Shown: positions 1 to 9,315 of the stretch, in pieces
How positions within the stretch are numbered: the first letter of the stretch is position 1
Layout of the letters: the number at the start of each line of letters is the position of its first letter
Source: a bacterium
GTDB taxonomy: Bacteria > Chloroflexota > Limnocylindria > Limnocylindrales > Limnocylindraceae
Direction of reading: 5' to 3'
Assembly: GCA_009919365.1 (NCBI GenBank)
Contig: RGBZ01000001.1
Location: forward strand, 1-41,728
DNA length: 41,728 nt
Translations under genes and position numbers: made by a program
Notes under the pieces: model-generated
Told to the model about the DNA's origin: nothing
Seen by the model: only the letters and a program-made list of their open reading frames with translations
Databases searched by the model: none

Positions 1-1302
1 CAGCTCATGGCACAGCAGCTCGGCGGCGAGGTGGGCCCCTCCGCGCATCGCGAATACGGTCCCGCCGACATTCGCATTGGTGATCAGTCGAACCTGTTGC
101 TGGCTGGCGTTGCGGGTGACGGCGGGAGCGCCCGCGTCTGGATGAGCCATGGCGACTCAATCACCAAGGCACCAACTGGCTTCGCGCCGATTGCCGACAC
201 CGACTCCACTCCGTTTGCTGCACTTGCCGACGTGGCAAGAAATCTCTGGGGGATCCAGTTCCATCCTGAGGTGGTGCATACCCCAGGCGGGAAGCGCCTG
301 CTGCGCAACTTTGTCTATGACATTGCCAAGGCACCAGCCAACTGGACACCTGGGCGCGTTGCCGAAGATGCAATCGCCGCAATCACCGCGCAGGTTGGTC
401 CTACCGAGCGCGTCCTTTGTGCCCTCTCGGGCGGAGTCGACTCTGCCGTCGCAGCCGCACTCATTCACCGCGCGATCGGCGATCGGCTTGTTTGCGTCTA
501 CGTTGATCACGGTCTGATGCGCAAGCGCGAGTCAGATCTGCTGCGCGAGGTCTTCGCCAACACGCTTGGCATGACGATTCACATGGTTGATGCCGAGGAT
601 CGCTTCCTCGGCGCACTGAGCGGTGTAGAGGATCCGGAAGAGAAGCGCAAGATCATCGGCCGCGAGTTCATTCGCGTCTTTGAAGAGGAGTCCACAAAGC
701 TCGGTGACTTCACGTTCTTGGCGCAGGGGACCCTCTATCCAGATGTGATTGAGTCAACATCGAAAGAGACGAAGGCGGCGCAGAAGATCAAGACGCACCA
801 CAACGTGGGCGGTCTCCCTGATGACCTGAAATTCAAACTCGTTGAGCCGCTGAGGGCACTCTTCAAGGATGAAGTCCGCGCGGTTGGCCTTGAGCTCGGC
901 CTTCCGGAGTCCGTCGTGTTGCGACAACCGTTCCCAGGACCTGGGCTCGCGATCCGCATTCTTGGCGATGTCACGAAGGAACGGCTCAACACCCTGCGTG
1001 AGGCGGATTGGATTGTGGTCGACGAGATCAAGAAGGCTGGGCTCTATCGGAGCATCTGGCAATCGTTTGCCGTACTTACGCCGATGCGCTCTGTCGGCGT
1101 CATGGGCGATGGGCGCACCTACGGCAATGTGCTCGCGATGCGCGCGGTGACGAGTGAAGACGGCATGACCGCCGACTGGGCGCGCCTCCCATACGACCTG
1201 ATCGAACGCATCTCTGCGCGCATCGTGAACGAGGTGCCGGGTGTCACGCGTGTGGTGTACGACGTCACGTCAAAGCCACCCGCCACGATCGAGTGGGAGT
1301 GA
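1..1302 (+). CDS. guaA: GMP synthase (glutamine-hydrolysing), 5'-truncated by window edge
   Basis: Makes GMP from XMP, ATP and glutamine in the cytoplasm (last step of guanine nucleotide synthesis). The reading frame is open from base 1, so the start and the catalytic Cys of the glutaminase lie outside the window. The first residues (QLMAQQLGG) are those that directly follow that Cys in the family. The remaining glutaminase part ends with the FHPEV motif carrying the catalytic His and Glu (about nt 260-275). The ATP-pyrophosphatase P-loop SGGVDS is at nt 427-444, followed by VDHGLMRK. The C-terminal dimerisation domain is complete and ends in the usual IEWE. Its TGA overlaps the next gene's GTG by four bases (GTGA), suggesting translational coupling. 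Nothing looks degraded. Confidence 0.97.
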   Translation, partial: QLMAQQLGGEVGPSAHREYGPADIRIGDQSNLLLAGVAGDGGSARVWMSHGDSITKAPTGFAPIADTDSTPFAALADVARNLWGIQFHPEVVHTPGGKRLLRNFVYDIAKAPANWTPGRVAEDAIAAITAQVGPTERVLCALSGGVDSAVAAALIHRAIGDRLVCVYVDHGLMRKRESDLLREVFANTLGMTIHMVDAEDRFLGALSGVEDPEEKRKIIGREFIRVFEEESTKLGDFTFLAQGTLYPDVIESTSKETKAAQKIKTHHNVGGLPDDLKFKLVEPLRALFKDEVRAVGLELGLPESVVLRQPFPGPGLAIRILGDVTKERLNTLREADWIVVDEIKKAGLYRSIWQSFAVLTPMRSVGVMGDGRTYGNVLAMRAVTSEDGMTADWARLPYDLIERISARIVNEVPGVTRVVYDVTSKPPATIEWE

Positions 1303-1775
1303 CGAGTAGCCCTGAGCGCCTCCCTTCTCCGGGGGCGAGCTACCTAAAGGTGAAACCGATCCTTCTGGAAGGGCGTCCCGAGGCAAGCGTGCATACCGGG
1401 ATGAGCACGCCAACGACCATGCCCGATGGATGGTGGATCGGCATGATGTGGGCGGAGGATGAGACTGGCGTCGTGAGTTGCCGCGAGGTTGCACCGATCG
1501 CCGGCCCACCTCCAACGCCGCCACTCCAGCGCCTGGGGGAGCTCATGACGAACGGTCTCGGTGACCTCCTTGCCATTGAGGAGGGGCGCTCCTGCCTGAA
1601 GTTACGACTGCTGGGCGACCTGGCCGACGTCAACGAGCCGTGGCGCCGCCCCTTGGTGCTCCAGGTGGCTGCCAAGTGGGATCCGATGCGAATCGCTACG
1701 ATGACAGAGGCGAAGGTTGCCGAGGCAGCACTCGACGCCTTCACCCGTGCGATCGAGGTCGCGCATCGACCCTGA
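1299..1775 (+). CDS. Conserved-looking hypothetical protein, 158 aa
   Basis: Function not recognised. I place the start at the GTG at 1299, overlapping the guaA stop as GTGA, because the same overlap is used at 11981 and 13929. An in-frame GTG at 1293 is the alternative. The protein is soluble, with no signal peptide or membrane segment. It has a Trp/Met-rich stretch ([15 protein letters not shown]), a Pro-rich hinge ([13 protein letters not shown]) and a C-terminal helical part. Codon use matches the neighbours, and the frame is clean between guaA and the next ribosome-binding site, so it is probably a real gene. Its position between guaA and a membrane-protein gene gives no firm functional hint. 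Confidence 0.6.
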   Translation: MTSSPERLPSPGASYLKVKPILLEGRPEASVHTGMSTPTTMPDGWWIGMMWAEDETGVVSCREVAPIAGPPPTPPLQRLGELMTNGLGDLLAIEEGRSCLKLRLLGDLADVNEPWRRPLVLQVAAKWDPMRIATMTEAKVAEAALDAFTRAIEVAHRP

Positions 1776-1802
1776 CGCAACGCAGTTGAAGGGGGATCGA
1801 TC

Positions 1803-4796
1803 ATGAGTGATCCGTTTAAGGATTTCCTCGAAGAGCTCGAGCGACGTCGCTCCAACGGCGCCCCTAACAACGCTGAATCCGAACCTGAATCCGACGCTCC
1901 ACCAACGCGCACTCGCGCCCGTCGCCCCGGGGGCGGCGCACCGAGCGGCCCGCGACCAACCTTCAAGCTGGGCTTCCGCGCCCTCTTCCTACCAGCTCTC
2001 CTCGTGCTCGTCTTAGTTGGCGGGCCGGTCATTGGACTGCTCACCGATGCGCGCTGGTTTGAATCTCTCGGTGCAGGCGCCCTCTATTGGCAGCGACTAC
2101 AGCTGCAGGGCGGACTCTTCGTCGGCGGAACACTTGCCGCGCTCGCGCTGCTGATGCTCAGCCTCGTTGCGGCTGGGCTCATCGCCCGACGCCTCGGCGG
2201 TACTCCGACTGGTACGACAGCGAGCGCCGATGCTTCGCGTGAACCACGAACCCCCCTCATGGATGACCGTGGGAACCTGCAGCCCGACGGGATCGTCGAT
2301 GCACTTCGCGGACTCTTTGGCGCTGATGGTGATGGTGCAGCGCGGACCGCTGGCGCAACCATCGGTAGCGGCGCCCTCCGCATCGGTGCGGTCGTTGTAG
2401 CCCTCTTGATTGGTGCGCAGGTTGCCGCCAACTGGGAACAGATCGCGCTCTGGCAAAACGCGGTGCCGTACGCCGCTGACAGGTCGGCCGTCGATCCGAT
2501 CTTCGGCCGCGACATCTCGTTCTACCTCTTCAGCCTCCCGATCCTTCGCCTTGCGCAGGGCCTTGGCATCTTGCTGCTCGGCGGCGCAACCGCACTCGCC
2601 GCACTTCGCTATCTACCGGCGATCGGCGCGCGCGGCCTCGGTGGAGTCGGCACACTGCCACGCCTCCACCTCGCGCTCTTAGTTGGCGCGATCCTGCTGG
2701 TTACCGCGTATGGCTATCAGCTCGATAAGCTTGACCTGGTCTACTCTCAGAACGGCGTTGCGACAGGTGTCTCGTACACCGACGCAACCGCACGGATCCC
2801 TGGCCTTGACGCACTGACGGTGATCGCAGCGCTCGCCGCCGCCTTCTTGGTTGGCGCCGCAGTGACGCGCTCCACCTGGCCACTCGTGCTGACGGTGACG
2901 GTGTGGTTCGGCGCCTCGGCGGTGCTGACTGGGCTTTACCCAGAGTTTGTTCAGCGCTTCCAGGTCACCCCAAACGAGTACGCGCTCGAGGAACCCTATA
3001 TCGCCAACAACATTCGCATGACACGTCTAGCGTTCGGACTTGATGGTTGGACCGAACGTCAATACGACGGTGCTGCCGAGCTTACGACAGCGGCCATTGC
3101 GGACAACGCGGAGTCCTTCGCTGACGCACGCCTCTGGGACTATCGTCCACTGCAGCAGACGTTGGATCAGCTCCAGACGGTGCGTCAGTACTACAACTTC
3201 TCCGATGTGGATGTTGATCGCTATGTAATCGACGGGAAGCAGCGTCTGGTGATGCTCTCAGCACGAGAGCTGAACCCGCAGCGGGCACTTCAATCAGCGA
3301 CGTGGGTCAATCGTCGTATCGCCTTCACGCACGGCATCGGCGTGGCGATGGTCCCTGTCGCCGGCGTAGCGAGCGGCGGACTCCCAGAGCTCATCATTCG
3401 CGACATCCCACCGGTTTCCAGTGGTGGGGCTCCAGTGGTCACCGAGCCACGAATCTATTTCGGCGAACTCGATGATGACTGGGTGATCGTCGGCGCCAAG
3501 ACCGAGGAGTTTGACTACCCGGTCGGCGAAGATGTCACCGGTTCGGGTGGCTCAGGTGATGCGACCACGAAGTGGAGCGGAACCTCGGGAATCTCCCTGA
3601 ACACCTTCTTGGATCGCCTCCTCTTCGCCGCGCGGCTGGGCGATCTAAATCTGTTGATCAGCGATCAGATCACCGCCGACAGCCAGCTCCTTTGGCGCCG
3701 AACTATCACTGAGCGTGTCACGGCCCTCGCACCGTTTGTCACCTGGGACTCAGATCCGTATCTCGTGATTCGTGAAGATGGTGGGCTGAGCTACATGGTG
3801 GACGGCTACACCACGAGCAGCCACTTCCCGAACGCAAACGCGGCCGAGGGGAGCAGCATCAACTACCTGCGGAACAGCGTGAAGGCGTCCGTTGATCTCT
3901 ACACGGGCGAGACGGCACTCTACCTAGCTGACGCCAAGGATCCGATTGCACTGGCATGGTCGAAGGTATTCCCAGGCCTGCTACGCCCACTCGACACGAT
4001 GCCGGCCGACCTGCGGGCACACCTTCGGGTTGGCGCGGGCGGGTTTGACATTACGACCCGTATGTACGCGAGGTACCACGTGACCGACCCTCAGACCTTC
4101 TACCGCCAGGACGACGTGTGGACGGTGCCAGAGTCGGCGGCCGGGTCACAGTCGCTACCCGGTGAGTCGTACTACGTGCGCGTTCGCCTCCCTGGCGAAA
4201 CTGGCACGGAGTTCACCCTCATCCAGCCGCTCGTGCCAACAAGTCGACCGAACATGATCGCCTGGGTCGCCGCACGAAACGATGGCGACGCGTACGGCCA
4301 AATCGTGAGCTACCGCTTCCCGAAGGACACATCAGTCTTCGGGCCAAGCCAGGTCGGTGCCCGCATTGATGCGGACCCGATCATCTCGGCGCAGACCACC
4401 CTCTGGGACCAATCAGGTTCAACTGTCACGCGCGGGAATCTGATCGTCACGCCGATCGGTGGAACTGTTGTCTACCTTCAGCCCGTATATCTGCAGTCGA
4501 CGTCAAGCGCCTTCCCTGAGTTCCAAAAGATCGTGGCCGCTACCTCAACCAAGGTGGTGTGGGGCGACACGCTCTCTGAAGCGCTAAACCTTCTCGTTGG
4601 TGGCGGCGTCGTTGATCCAGGCGGCGGCGGTAATCCAACCGACGTTGCGGGACTCGTCTCGAAGGCATCAACGCTCTTTGCTCAAGCGCAGACGGCGTTG
4701 AAGGCGGGAGACTTTGCAACCTATGGCGTGCGCATCAGTGAGTTGCAGGCGGTGCTCAAAGAGCTGTCAGCGCTGACGGAGAGCACCAAGCCGTAG
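1803..4796 (+). CDS. UPF0182 family large membrane protein
   Basis: A 997-residue member of the UPF0182 (COG1615) family, whose biochemical role is unknown. A good ribosome-binding site (GAAGGGGG) lies about 7 bases before the ATG. After a hydrophilic, Arg/Pro-rich N-terminus of about 55 residues, roughly seven hydrophobic segments follow up to about residue 380. A large region then follows that should lie outside the cytoplasm and contains family-typical strings such as TPNEYALEEPYI and PHFPNANAA-like/INYLRNSVK. The C-terminus is a Gly-rich linker and a short helical tail (FAQAQTALKAGDFATYG), as is common in the family. Length is normal. It is followed after 10 bases by the CPBP-type gene, so the two probably share a transcript. 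Confidence 0.93.
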   Translation: MSDPFKDFLEELERRRSNGAPNNAESEPESDAPPTRTRARRPGGGAPSGPRPTFKLGFRALFLPALLVLVLVGGPVIGLLTDARWFESLGAGALYWQRLQLQGGLFVGGTLAALALLMLSLVAAGLIARRLGGTPTGTTASADASREPRTPLMDDRGNLQPDGIVDALRGLFGADGDGAARTAGATIGSGALRIGAVVVALLIGAQVAANWEQIALWQNAVPYAADRSAVDPIFGRDISFYLFSLPILRLAQGLGILLLGGATALAALRYLPAIGARGLGGVGTLPRLHLALLVGAILLVTAYGYQLDKLDLVYSQNGVATGVSYTDATARIPGLDALTVIAALAAAFLVGAAVTRSTWPLVLTVTVWFGASAVLTGLYPEFVQRFQVTPNEYALEEPYIANNIRMTRLAFGLDGWTERQYDGAAELTTAAIADNAESFADARLWDYRPLQQTLDQLQTVRQYYNFSDVDVDRYVIDGKQRLVMLSARELNPQRALQSATWVNRRIAFTHGIGVAMVPVAGVASGGLPELIIRDIPPVSSGGAPVVTEPRIYFGELDDDWVIVGAKTEEFDYPVGEDVTGSGGSGDATTKWSGTSGISLNTFLDRLLFAARLGDLNLLISDQITADSQLLWRRTITERVTALAPFVTWDSDPYLVIREDGGLSYMVDGYTTSSHFPNANAAEGSSINYLRNSVKASVDLYTGETALYLADAKDPIALAWSKVFPGLLRPLDTMPADLRAHLRVGAGGFDITTRMYARYHVTDPQTFYRQDDVWTVPESAAGSQSLPGESYYVRVRLPGETGTEFTLIQPLVPTSRPNMIAWVAARNDGDAYGQIVSYRFPKDTSVFGPSQVGARIDADPIISAQTTLWDQSGSTVTRGNLIVTPIGGTVVYLQPVYLQSTSSAFPEFQKIVAATSTKVVWGDTLSEALNLLVGGGVVDPGGGGNPTDVAGLVSKASTLFAQAQTALKAGDFATYGVRISELQAVLKELSALTESTKP

Positions 4797-4806
4797 CGGC
4801 GAACAA

Positions 4807-5772
4807 ATGAGCACGGTGCCGCGCCCAGGGCTACTACAACTTGCGGGGCGTGAAGCGCCAGCGCTCTACGTTATCGGCCTCCTCGCGACGGTCGTCGGGG
4901 TCAGTGCCCTCGTTGCGGGTTTTGCTGGTGCAGGAGTTGGGCTTATCATCCTCGCGCTCGTCCTGGTTGGCGTTGGTGGCATCGCCCTCTCAGGGACCTC
5001 CGCGCTGCAGCGGCGCGTCGATACCCCCGCTGCAGGGTGGCGCGGCCCGGGCCCACTGGCGATTTTCTGGACAACCATTCCGTGGGCCTTACTCGCGCAG
5101 TTACTTGTCGCAGCACTGCTCACCTCGGTTGGTGCGGCGACCGCGCTGCTGCGGACGCCAATTGGAACCCTCGCCCTGGCGGCGGCATCGAATGCTGCCA
5201 CCGTTCTGATCGTCGGCCTGGTGGTGGTTGGTAGCGGTGCCGTGCGCTGGCGTGATCTCGTTTTCGCAACACCAGCCGCATCACCAACGACACTGCCGAC
5301 GCCTGATCGCCGCGGTGGCCTCGCTGGCGACGTCTTGTGGGGCGCTACCCTTGCCCTGCCGATCCTGAGCGCCGCCGGTCTCTTCGCCACGCTGGTGATG
5401 AACGGAACCGGCCTCAGCGCACCAGTGGTGCTGCCACCGGCGATGGGTGCAGTAGACCTCGCCGCCAACGCGCTGTCCGCTGGGCTCATTGCGCCGATCG
5501 GCGAAGAGCTCCTCTATCGGGGTGTGATTGCGCAAGCGTGGGCGCGGCAATCATCCGCACGCCGAGCGATCCTCTTCTCTGCGATCGTCTTCGCCTTCGC
5601 GCACACACTTACGGTCGGTGGGACTTCTGTCGGCGGTGCTGTGAGCGGTGCCGCCGTCGCATTCCTCGTCGCCGATCACTCCTCGCCACGGTCGCACTAC
5701 ACGCCGCCTACAACCTTGCCATCGTCGCGATCGTTGCCGTTTCGTAGCGCCACCAAGCCCATACGCTCCTGA
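4807..5772 (+). CDS. CPBP family intramembrane glutamic protease, apparent frameshift near its 3' end
   Basis: Hydrophobic membrane protein with the signatures of CPBP/CAAX-type intramembrane proteases. The EExxxR motif (GEELLYR) lies at about nt 5500-5522 and the FxxxH motif (FAFAH) at about 5590-5604. The third motif, HxxxN, is missing from this frame. Instead the -1 frame carries a textbook ending with HAAYN (nt about 5696-5711), a hydrophobic helix and a TAG at 5745-5747. In the written frame the last 30 residues are polar and unlike the family. A single-base deletion between about 5672 and 5686 would explain this, and the original gene would then be 4807-5747. Starts 10 bases after UPF0182. 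Family members act in surface-protein processing, bacteriocin immunity or unknown roles. Confidence 0.8.
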   Translation: MSTVPRPGLLQLAGREAPALYVIGLLATVVGVSALVAGFAGAGVGLIILALVLVGVGGIALSGTSALQRRVDTPAAGWRGPGPLAIFWTTIPWALLAQLLVAALLTSVGAATALLRTPIGTLALAAASNAATVLIVGLVVVGSGAVRWRDLVFATPAASPTTLPTPDRRGGLAGDVLWGATLALPILSAAGLFATLVMNGTGLSAPVVLPPAMGAVDLAANALSAGLIAPIGEELLYRGVIAQAWARQSSARRAILFSAIVFAFAHTLTVGGTSVGGAVSGAAVAFLVADHSSPRSHYTPPTTLPSSRSLPFRSATKPIRS

Positions 5773-5797
5773 TACGTGGCGCGCGAGAGGATGCGCT

Positions 5798-5850
5798 CGC
5801 CTTCGGCAGGGCGGCGGGAAAACGGCGGGCTCGCCGCTCTGCCGGAGGTG
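5798..5850 (+). terminator. Long GC-rich hairpin between the CPBP gene and radC
   Basis: Arms 5798-5816 and 5832-5850 pair over 19 positions with three G-T wobbles, around a 15-base loop. The core arms are CGGCAGGGCGGCG and CGCCGCTCTGCCG. There is no T-run after the stem, so it is not a classic intrinsic terminator. It sits after the CPBP gene and 37 bases before the radC start, so it could end or attenuate the upstream transcript, stabilise a 3' end, or be a structured leader for radC. Confidence 0.5.
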
Positions 5851-5887
5851 CCAGCTTCGGCCGCTTGCTCTTCGCCGTGGAGGTTCC

Positions 5888-6565
5888 ATGAGTCTCACCG
5901 TGGTAGCGGCCGTACCCAGTGATACGAGCGCAGAGCAGCGCGATCGTGATGAGCGATTTATCTTCGCGCTCGATACGCTGCTCTCCCAGAGTGGAGCAAC
6001 ACAGATCGCACGCGACCTGGTCTCCCTCGCGGGCGGCCCAGAGGGGCTCACGCATGGGAGCGTCACCGACCGTTTGGTTCGCGCTGGAGTGCCAGGCCAT
6101 ACGGCTGAACTAGTTGATCGTCTCTTGGCTGCATCGCGTGACCTGATGGCGTGGTGGCCTGCAGAGCGAACCCGCGTGCAGGCGCCGGCCGACCTCGCCG
6201 CGATTGCCCAACCGATATTTGGGCGATCAGCCCAGGAGCAACTGCACATCGCTATCGTTGATGGACGTAATGGGCTGCTCGACCTACGTCATGTGTACAC
6301 GGGCACCGCAACGGGTACGAGTGTCCGCATCGGTGAACTTCTGCGGCCGGTCCTTGAGGAGCGTGGCGTCGGCTTCGCCGCCGTCCACAACCATCCGAGT
6401 GGCGACCCAGAGCCCTCCGACGAGGACCTTCGGCTCACGAGCGAACTGCTCGCCGCCGCCCGCCTGCTCGACATTGAGTTCCTGGACCACCTCGTCATTG
6501 GGCACGGTCGTTGGGTGAGCATTCGCTCAAAGCAGCCCTCGATCTGGGGTGCCGAGGCGCCGTAG
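5888..6565 (+). CDS. radC: RadC family JAB-domain protein
   Basis: 225-residue RadC/YicR-type protein. The C-terminal half is a JAB (MPN-like) domain with the metal-binding signature HNHPSGDPEPSDED at about nt 6389-6430, matching the family pattern HxHPSGD..PS..D. The N-terminal part has the helical region usual in RadC. Biochemical function is uncertain: the old DNA-repair label is doubtful, and related JAB domains are metallo-hydrolases or peptidases. I chose the ATG at 5888 because codons further upstream in the same frame run through the preceding gene and the hairpin and have no family similarity. It lies directly before mreB, as is common for radC in many bacteria. Confidence 0.92.
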   Translation: MSLTVVAAVPSDTSAEQRDRDERFIFALDTLLSQSGATQIARDLVSLAGGPEGLTHGSVTDRLVRAGVPGHTAELVDRLLAASRDLMAWWPAERTRVQAPADLAAIAQPIFGRSAQEQLHIAIVDGRNGLLDLRHVYTGTATGTSVRIGELLRPVLEERGVGFAAVHNHPSGDPEPSDEDLRLTSELLAAARLLDIEFLDHLVIGHGRWVSIRSKQPSIWGAEAP

Positions 6566-6593
6566 GGGTGAGGGCGGGAGTGCGCGGGGTGGG

Positions 6594-6608
6594 TGCTACC
6601 ATCGCGCC
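6594..6608 (+). promoter_or_regulatory. Leaderless promoter of mreB
   Basis: Extended -10 element TGC-TACCAT (hexamer 6597-6602), followed by exactly six bases (CGCGCC) and the mreB ATG at 6609. No Shine-Dalgarno sequence fits in between, and no -35 is recognisable. Same geometry as eight other genes in the window. Confidence 0.6.
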
Positions 6609-7661
6609 ATGCTTGACCGTATCTACAACCTCTTCTCGAGTGACATCGGCATCGACCTTGGCACCGCCAATACGCTGGTTCACGTCGCCGGCAAGGGCGT
6701 CGTGATTAGCGAGCCTTCGGTGGTTGCAGTTGAGACGAAATCGCGCAAGGTCCTTGCAATTGGTGCCGAGGCGAAGCGCATGCTCGGACGCACCCCAGCG
6801 AACATCGTGGCCATTCGACCGCTTCGCGATGGTGTGATTTCCGATGCCGCAGTCACCGAGCAGATGATTAGCTACTACGTGCGGAAGGTCCACCAAGGCG
6901 GCTGGCTCTCCGCACGGCCGCGCATGATCATCGGCATTCCCTCTGGGGTGACCGAAGTGGAGAAGCGTGCCGTACGCGACGCTGCCATTCGTGCTGGTGC
7001 GCGCTGGGTTCGTCTTGTGGAGGAGCCGATGGCCGCCGCGATCGGCGCGGGCCTTGCCGTCGGTGAGCCCAACGGCAGCATGATCGTTGACATCGGCGGC
7101 GGCACCACTGAGGTCGCCGTTACCAGCCTCGGTGGCATCGTGACTGCACGTAGCATTCGCATTGCGGGTGATGAGATGGACGAAAACATCGTCGCGTACG
7201 CCCGACGACAGTACAACCTCCTCCTTGGTGAGCGAACCGCTGAAGACATCAAGATGGCCGTCGGTTCGGCGCACTCCGGCGAGTGGGACTCGCAGCGCAT
7301 CACCTTCCGCGGTCGAGACCTTCTGACTGGCCTCCCACGTGCGGTAGAGGTGGCCGCACCCCAAGTTCGCGAAGCGTTAGAACCTTCCATCATCGAGATC
7401 ATCAACGCAGTGCGCGACACCATTGAAGAGACTCCGCCGGAACTCGTCGCTGACATCATGGACCAGGGCATTGTCCTCGCTGGCGGTGGCGCACTCCTTC
7501 TCGGTATGGATGTGCGCCTCTCGGCGGAAACAAAGATGCCTGTGCGCATCGCCGATGACCCCCTCACCTGTGTGGTTCGAGGCACGGGCATCATTCTGGA
7601 AGAGGTTGAGGCGCTCGAGAAGATGCTCGTCCCCGAGACCTACCAGCGTCCGCTGCGCTAA
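6609..7661 (+). CDS. mreB: Rod shape-determining protein MreB
   Basis: Bacterial actin homologue of 350 residues, the normal MreB length. It forms membrane-associated filaments that guide sidewall peptidoglycan synthesis. Visible actin-fold motifs are the phosphate-1 loop DIGIDLGTANTLV at the N-terminus, the phosphate-2 loop IVDIGGGTTEVAV (about nt 7083-7121) and the adenosine loop IVLAGGGALL (about nt 7470-7499). Conserved strings such as PSVVAVE and VEEPMAAAIGAGL are also present. The ATG at 6609 matches the family N-terminus (MLDRIYNLFSSDIGIDLGT); earlier in-frame codons lie upstream of the -10 element. mreC follows after six bases, so the two form an operon; no mreD follows. Confidence 0.97.
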   Translation: MLDRIYNLFSSDIGIDLGTANTLVHVAGKGVVISEPSVVAVETKSRKVLAIGAEAKRMLGRTPANIVAIRPLRDGVISDAAVTEQMISYYVRKVHQGGWLSARPRMIIGIPSGVTEVEKRAVRDAAIRAGARWVRLVEEPMAAAIGAGLAVGEPNGSMIVDIGGGTTEVAVTSLGGIVTARSIRIAGDEMDENIVAYARRQYNLLLGERTAEDIKMAVGSAHSGEWDSQRITFRGRDLLTGLPRAVEVAAPQVREALEPSIIEIINAVRDTIEETPPELVADIMDQGIVLAGGGALLLGMDVRLSAETKMPVRIADDPLTCVVRGTGIILEEVEALEKMLVPETYQRPLR

Positions 7662-7667
7662 GAACCG

Positions 7668-8543
7668 ATGCTCCCCCGCGATCGTGGAGGGCGTAAACCG
7701 CAGGCTGGACTTGCCGCCATCGGCGTCGTGCTCACCATCAACGGAGCCCTCTTCCTGCTCTCTGGCAGCGCACCAGTGCTCGCTGTACAAGGTGCTACGG
7801 GACAGCTCGTGCGCACGATCAGTGAGCCTGTCGCAGTAATCGGCAGAGGCGCGGCATCAGTTCGCGATCTCTTTGTGGACATTCGTAGTTTGCAGGCTCG
7901 ACTGACTCTGCTACTTGAAGAGCGTGATCAGCTAGCCGCAGAGGCGGCACGCATTGCAAGCCTTGAGCGTGAGGTCGCCGAACTTCAGGCGACGCTTGAT
8001 CTGCGTGCGACGACATCGTTTGCCACAGTTGCGGCCCAGGTGGTCGCCCGTGATTTCGCGATTGACCGCCGCTACGTCATTCTCGATGTCGGTGGCGCAG
8101 ACGGCGTGAAGGTTGGCGACGTCGTTATCGGGGCGGGCGCATCACTCGCTGGACGTGTCGTGCAAGTGTCGGATCAGAGTTGTCAGGTCCGCCTCCTCAC
8201 CGACCCAGAGTTCTCCGTCACCTCGGAGGTCGCCTCAACCGGTGCGATCGGGCAGGTTCGAGGGCGTGCTGCGAACCCGCTCGCCTTTGATGATGTTGAC
8301 GCACAGCGTCAAGTGCCTGTTGGGGCGGAGATCACTACATCAGGAATTGAGTTGAGCCCCACCTTGCGCTCTGCTTTTCCGCGGGGGCTCTCGGTAGGTC
8401 GAGTAGTGGCGGTCAACAGCGTCGCCTCTGCTGTCCTGCAGAGTGCGGATGTTCAGCCGACGCTCGATCTGGATTCGGTGCGAACGCTGCTCGTTATCCT
8501 TAACTACCGCGGCGGGCTACCTGACCTGATCGAGGCACCGTAG
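7668..8543 (+). CDS. mreC: Rod shape-determining protein MreC
   Basis: 291-residue MreC, the membrane-anchored partner of MreB that links the cytoskeleton to the wall-synthesis machinery. It has a basic N-terminus and then one membrane segment (about residues 14-32). A coiled-coil stretch follows (about residues 70-110, rich in L/E/A, with EERDQLAAEAARIASLEREV). The beta-rich extracytosolic domain carries the family strings ARDFAIDRRYVILDVG and DGVKVGDVVIG. Its last 44 bases overlap the 3' end of the convergent ABC ATPase gene, so no terminator separates them. Downstream mreD, mrdA or rodA are not in view. Confidence 0.95.
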   Translation: MLPRDRGGRKPQAGLAAIGVVLTINGALFLLSGSAPVLAVQGATGQLVRTISEPVAVIGRGAASVRDLFVDIRSLQARLTLLLEERDQLAAEAARIASLEREVAELQATLDLRATTSFATVAAQVVARDFAIDRRYVILDVGGADGVKVGDVVIGAGASLAGRVVQVSDQSCQVRLLTDPEFSVTSEVASTGAIGQVRGRAANPLAFDDVDAQRQVPVGAEITTSGIELSPTLRSAFPRGLSVGRVVAVNSVASAVLQSADVQPTLDLDSVRTLLVILNYRGGLPDLIEAP

Positions 8544-9315
8544 CGGCGCGCTTCGCCATCTTCTTTTTGTAGGCGGCAATCACTCGCTTCGCCGGACCAT
8601 CGGCCACGATTCTTCCACCCTCGAGCTCAATCGCGCGCGTGCAGAAAGTTGCTGCAGAATCAAGGTCGTGGGTCACGAATACGATCGCTCGTGCTCGCTT
8701 CATCAGCTCTGTGATTCGACCCCGCGACTTTTCAATGAAGGCTGCATCGCCGGTTGAGAGGACCTCATCAAGGAGTAGGACGTCGGGCTCAACAGAGGTT
8801 GCAACGCTGAACCCGAGGCGAGCGCGCATTCCTGCGCTGTAGGTCCGGACCTCTGCATCGGCAAATTCACCAAGGCCAGCGAAATCAAGGATTGCCGGGA
8901 CGCGCTGCACCATCTCTTTGTGGGGGATCCCAAGAAACTCACCTACGAGGAGTGTGTTCTCCCGAGCGTTCAGCTCGGGGTCAAAGCCTGCGCCAAGCTG
9001 TAGAAGGGTGGCGATCTTGCCTCGAACCTCAACCTTGCCGACCGAAGGCTCCAGAATGCCAGCCAAGACCTGAAGCATCGTACTTTTTCCAGCCCCGTTT
9101 GGCCCGATCACTGCGACGGACTCCCCCGCTTCGACACGGAAGTCAACATCGCGTAGCGCCCAGAACTTGCCGCTCTGTGAATGCCGGTCATCCCGCACCA
9201 CCGTGTCGCGCAGCTTGCGCTTCTTGCTGAGGCGTAGATCGTACTGCACGCCAAGCCCTGCGAGCAGGATTGGTGGTGGTGCCACGCTTTTGCGCGAACT
9301 CACTCGTTGCGCCAC
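8500..9315 (-). CDS. ABC transporter ATP-binding protein, polysaccharide/teichoic acid export type (Wzt/TagH-like)
   Basis: 271-residue ATPase of a surface-glycopolymer exporter. Walker A is GPNGAGKS, the Q-loop region is LLQLGAGFDPELNARENTLL (diagnostic for the Wzt/TagH/RfbE group), the signature is YSAGMRARLGF, Walker B is VLLLDEVLS and the switch His is in FVTHD. The start is a GTG that abuts the TAA of the upstream permease gene, so the pair is a tight operon. It has only a short tail after the nucleotide-binding domain, so it lacks a carbohydrate-recognition domain of the long Wzt type. Likely exports a lipid-linked glycan that LCP enzymes (see 15438-17024) could attach to the wall; that link is inference. 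Confidence 0.93.
   Translation of the reverse strand: MAQRVSSRKSVAPPPILLAGLGVQYDLRLSKKRKLRDTVVRDDRHSQSGKFWALRDVDFRVEAGESVAVIGPNGAGKSTMLQVLAGILEPSVGKVEVRGKIATLLQLGAGFDPELNARENTLLVGEFLGIPHKEMVQRVPAILDFAGLGEFADAEVRTYSAGMRARLGFSVATSVEPDVLLLDEVLSTGDAAFIEKSRGRITELMKRARAIVFVTHDLDSAATFCTRAIELEGGRIVADGPAKRVIAAYKKKMAKRAATVPRSGQVARRGS

Noticed and set aside
1340..2044. 234-residue minus-strand open frame
   Set aside because: Lies over the small unknown gene and UPF0182; Ser/Arg-rich composition typical of an antisense shadow.
5672..5686. Programmed -1 frameshift in the CPBP gene
   Set aside because: No slippery heptamer and no convincing stimulatory structure directly downstream; an indel is the simpler reading.
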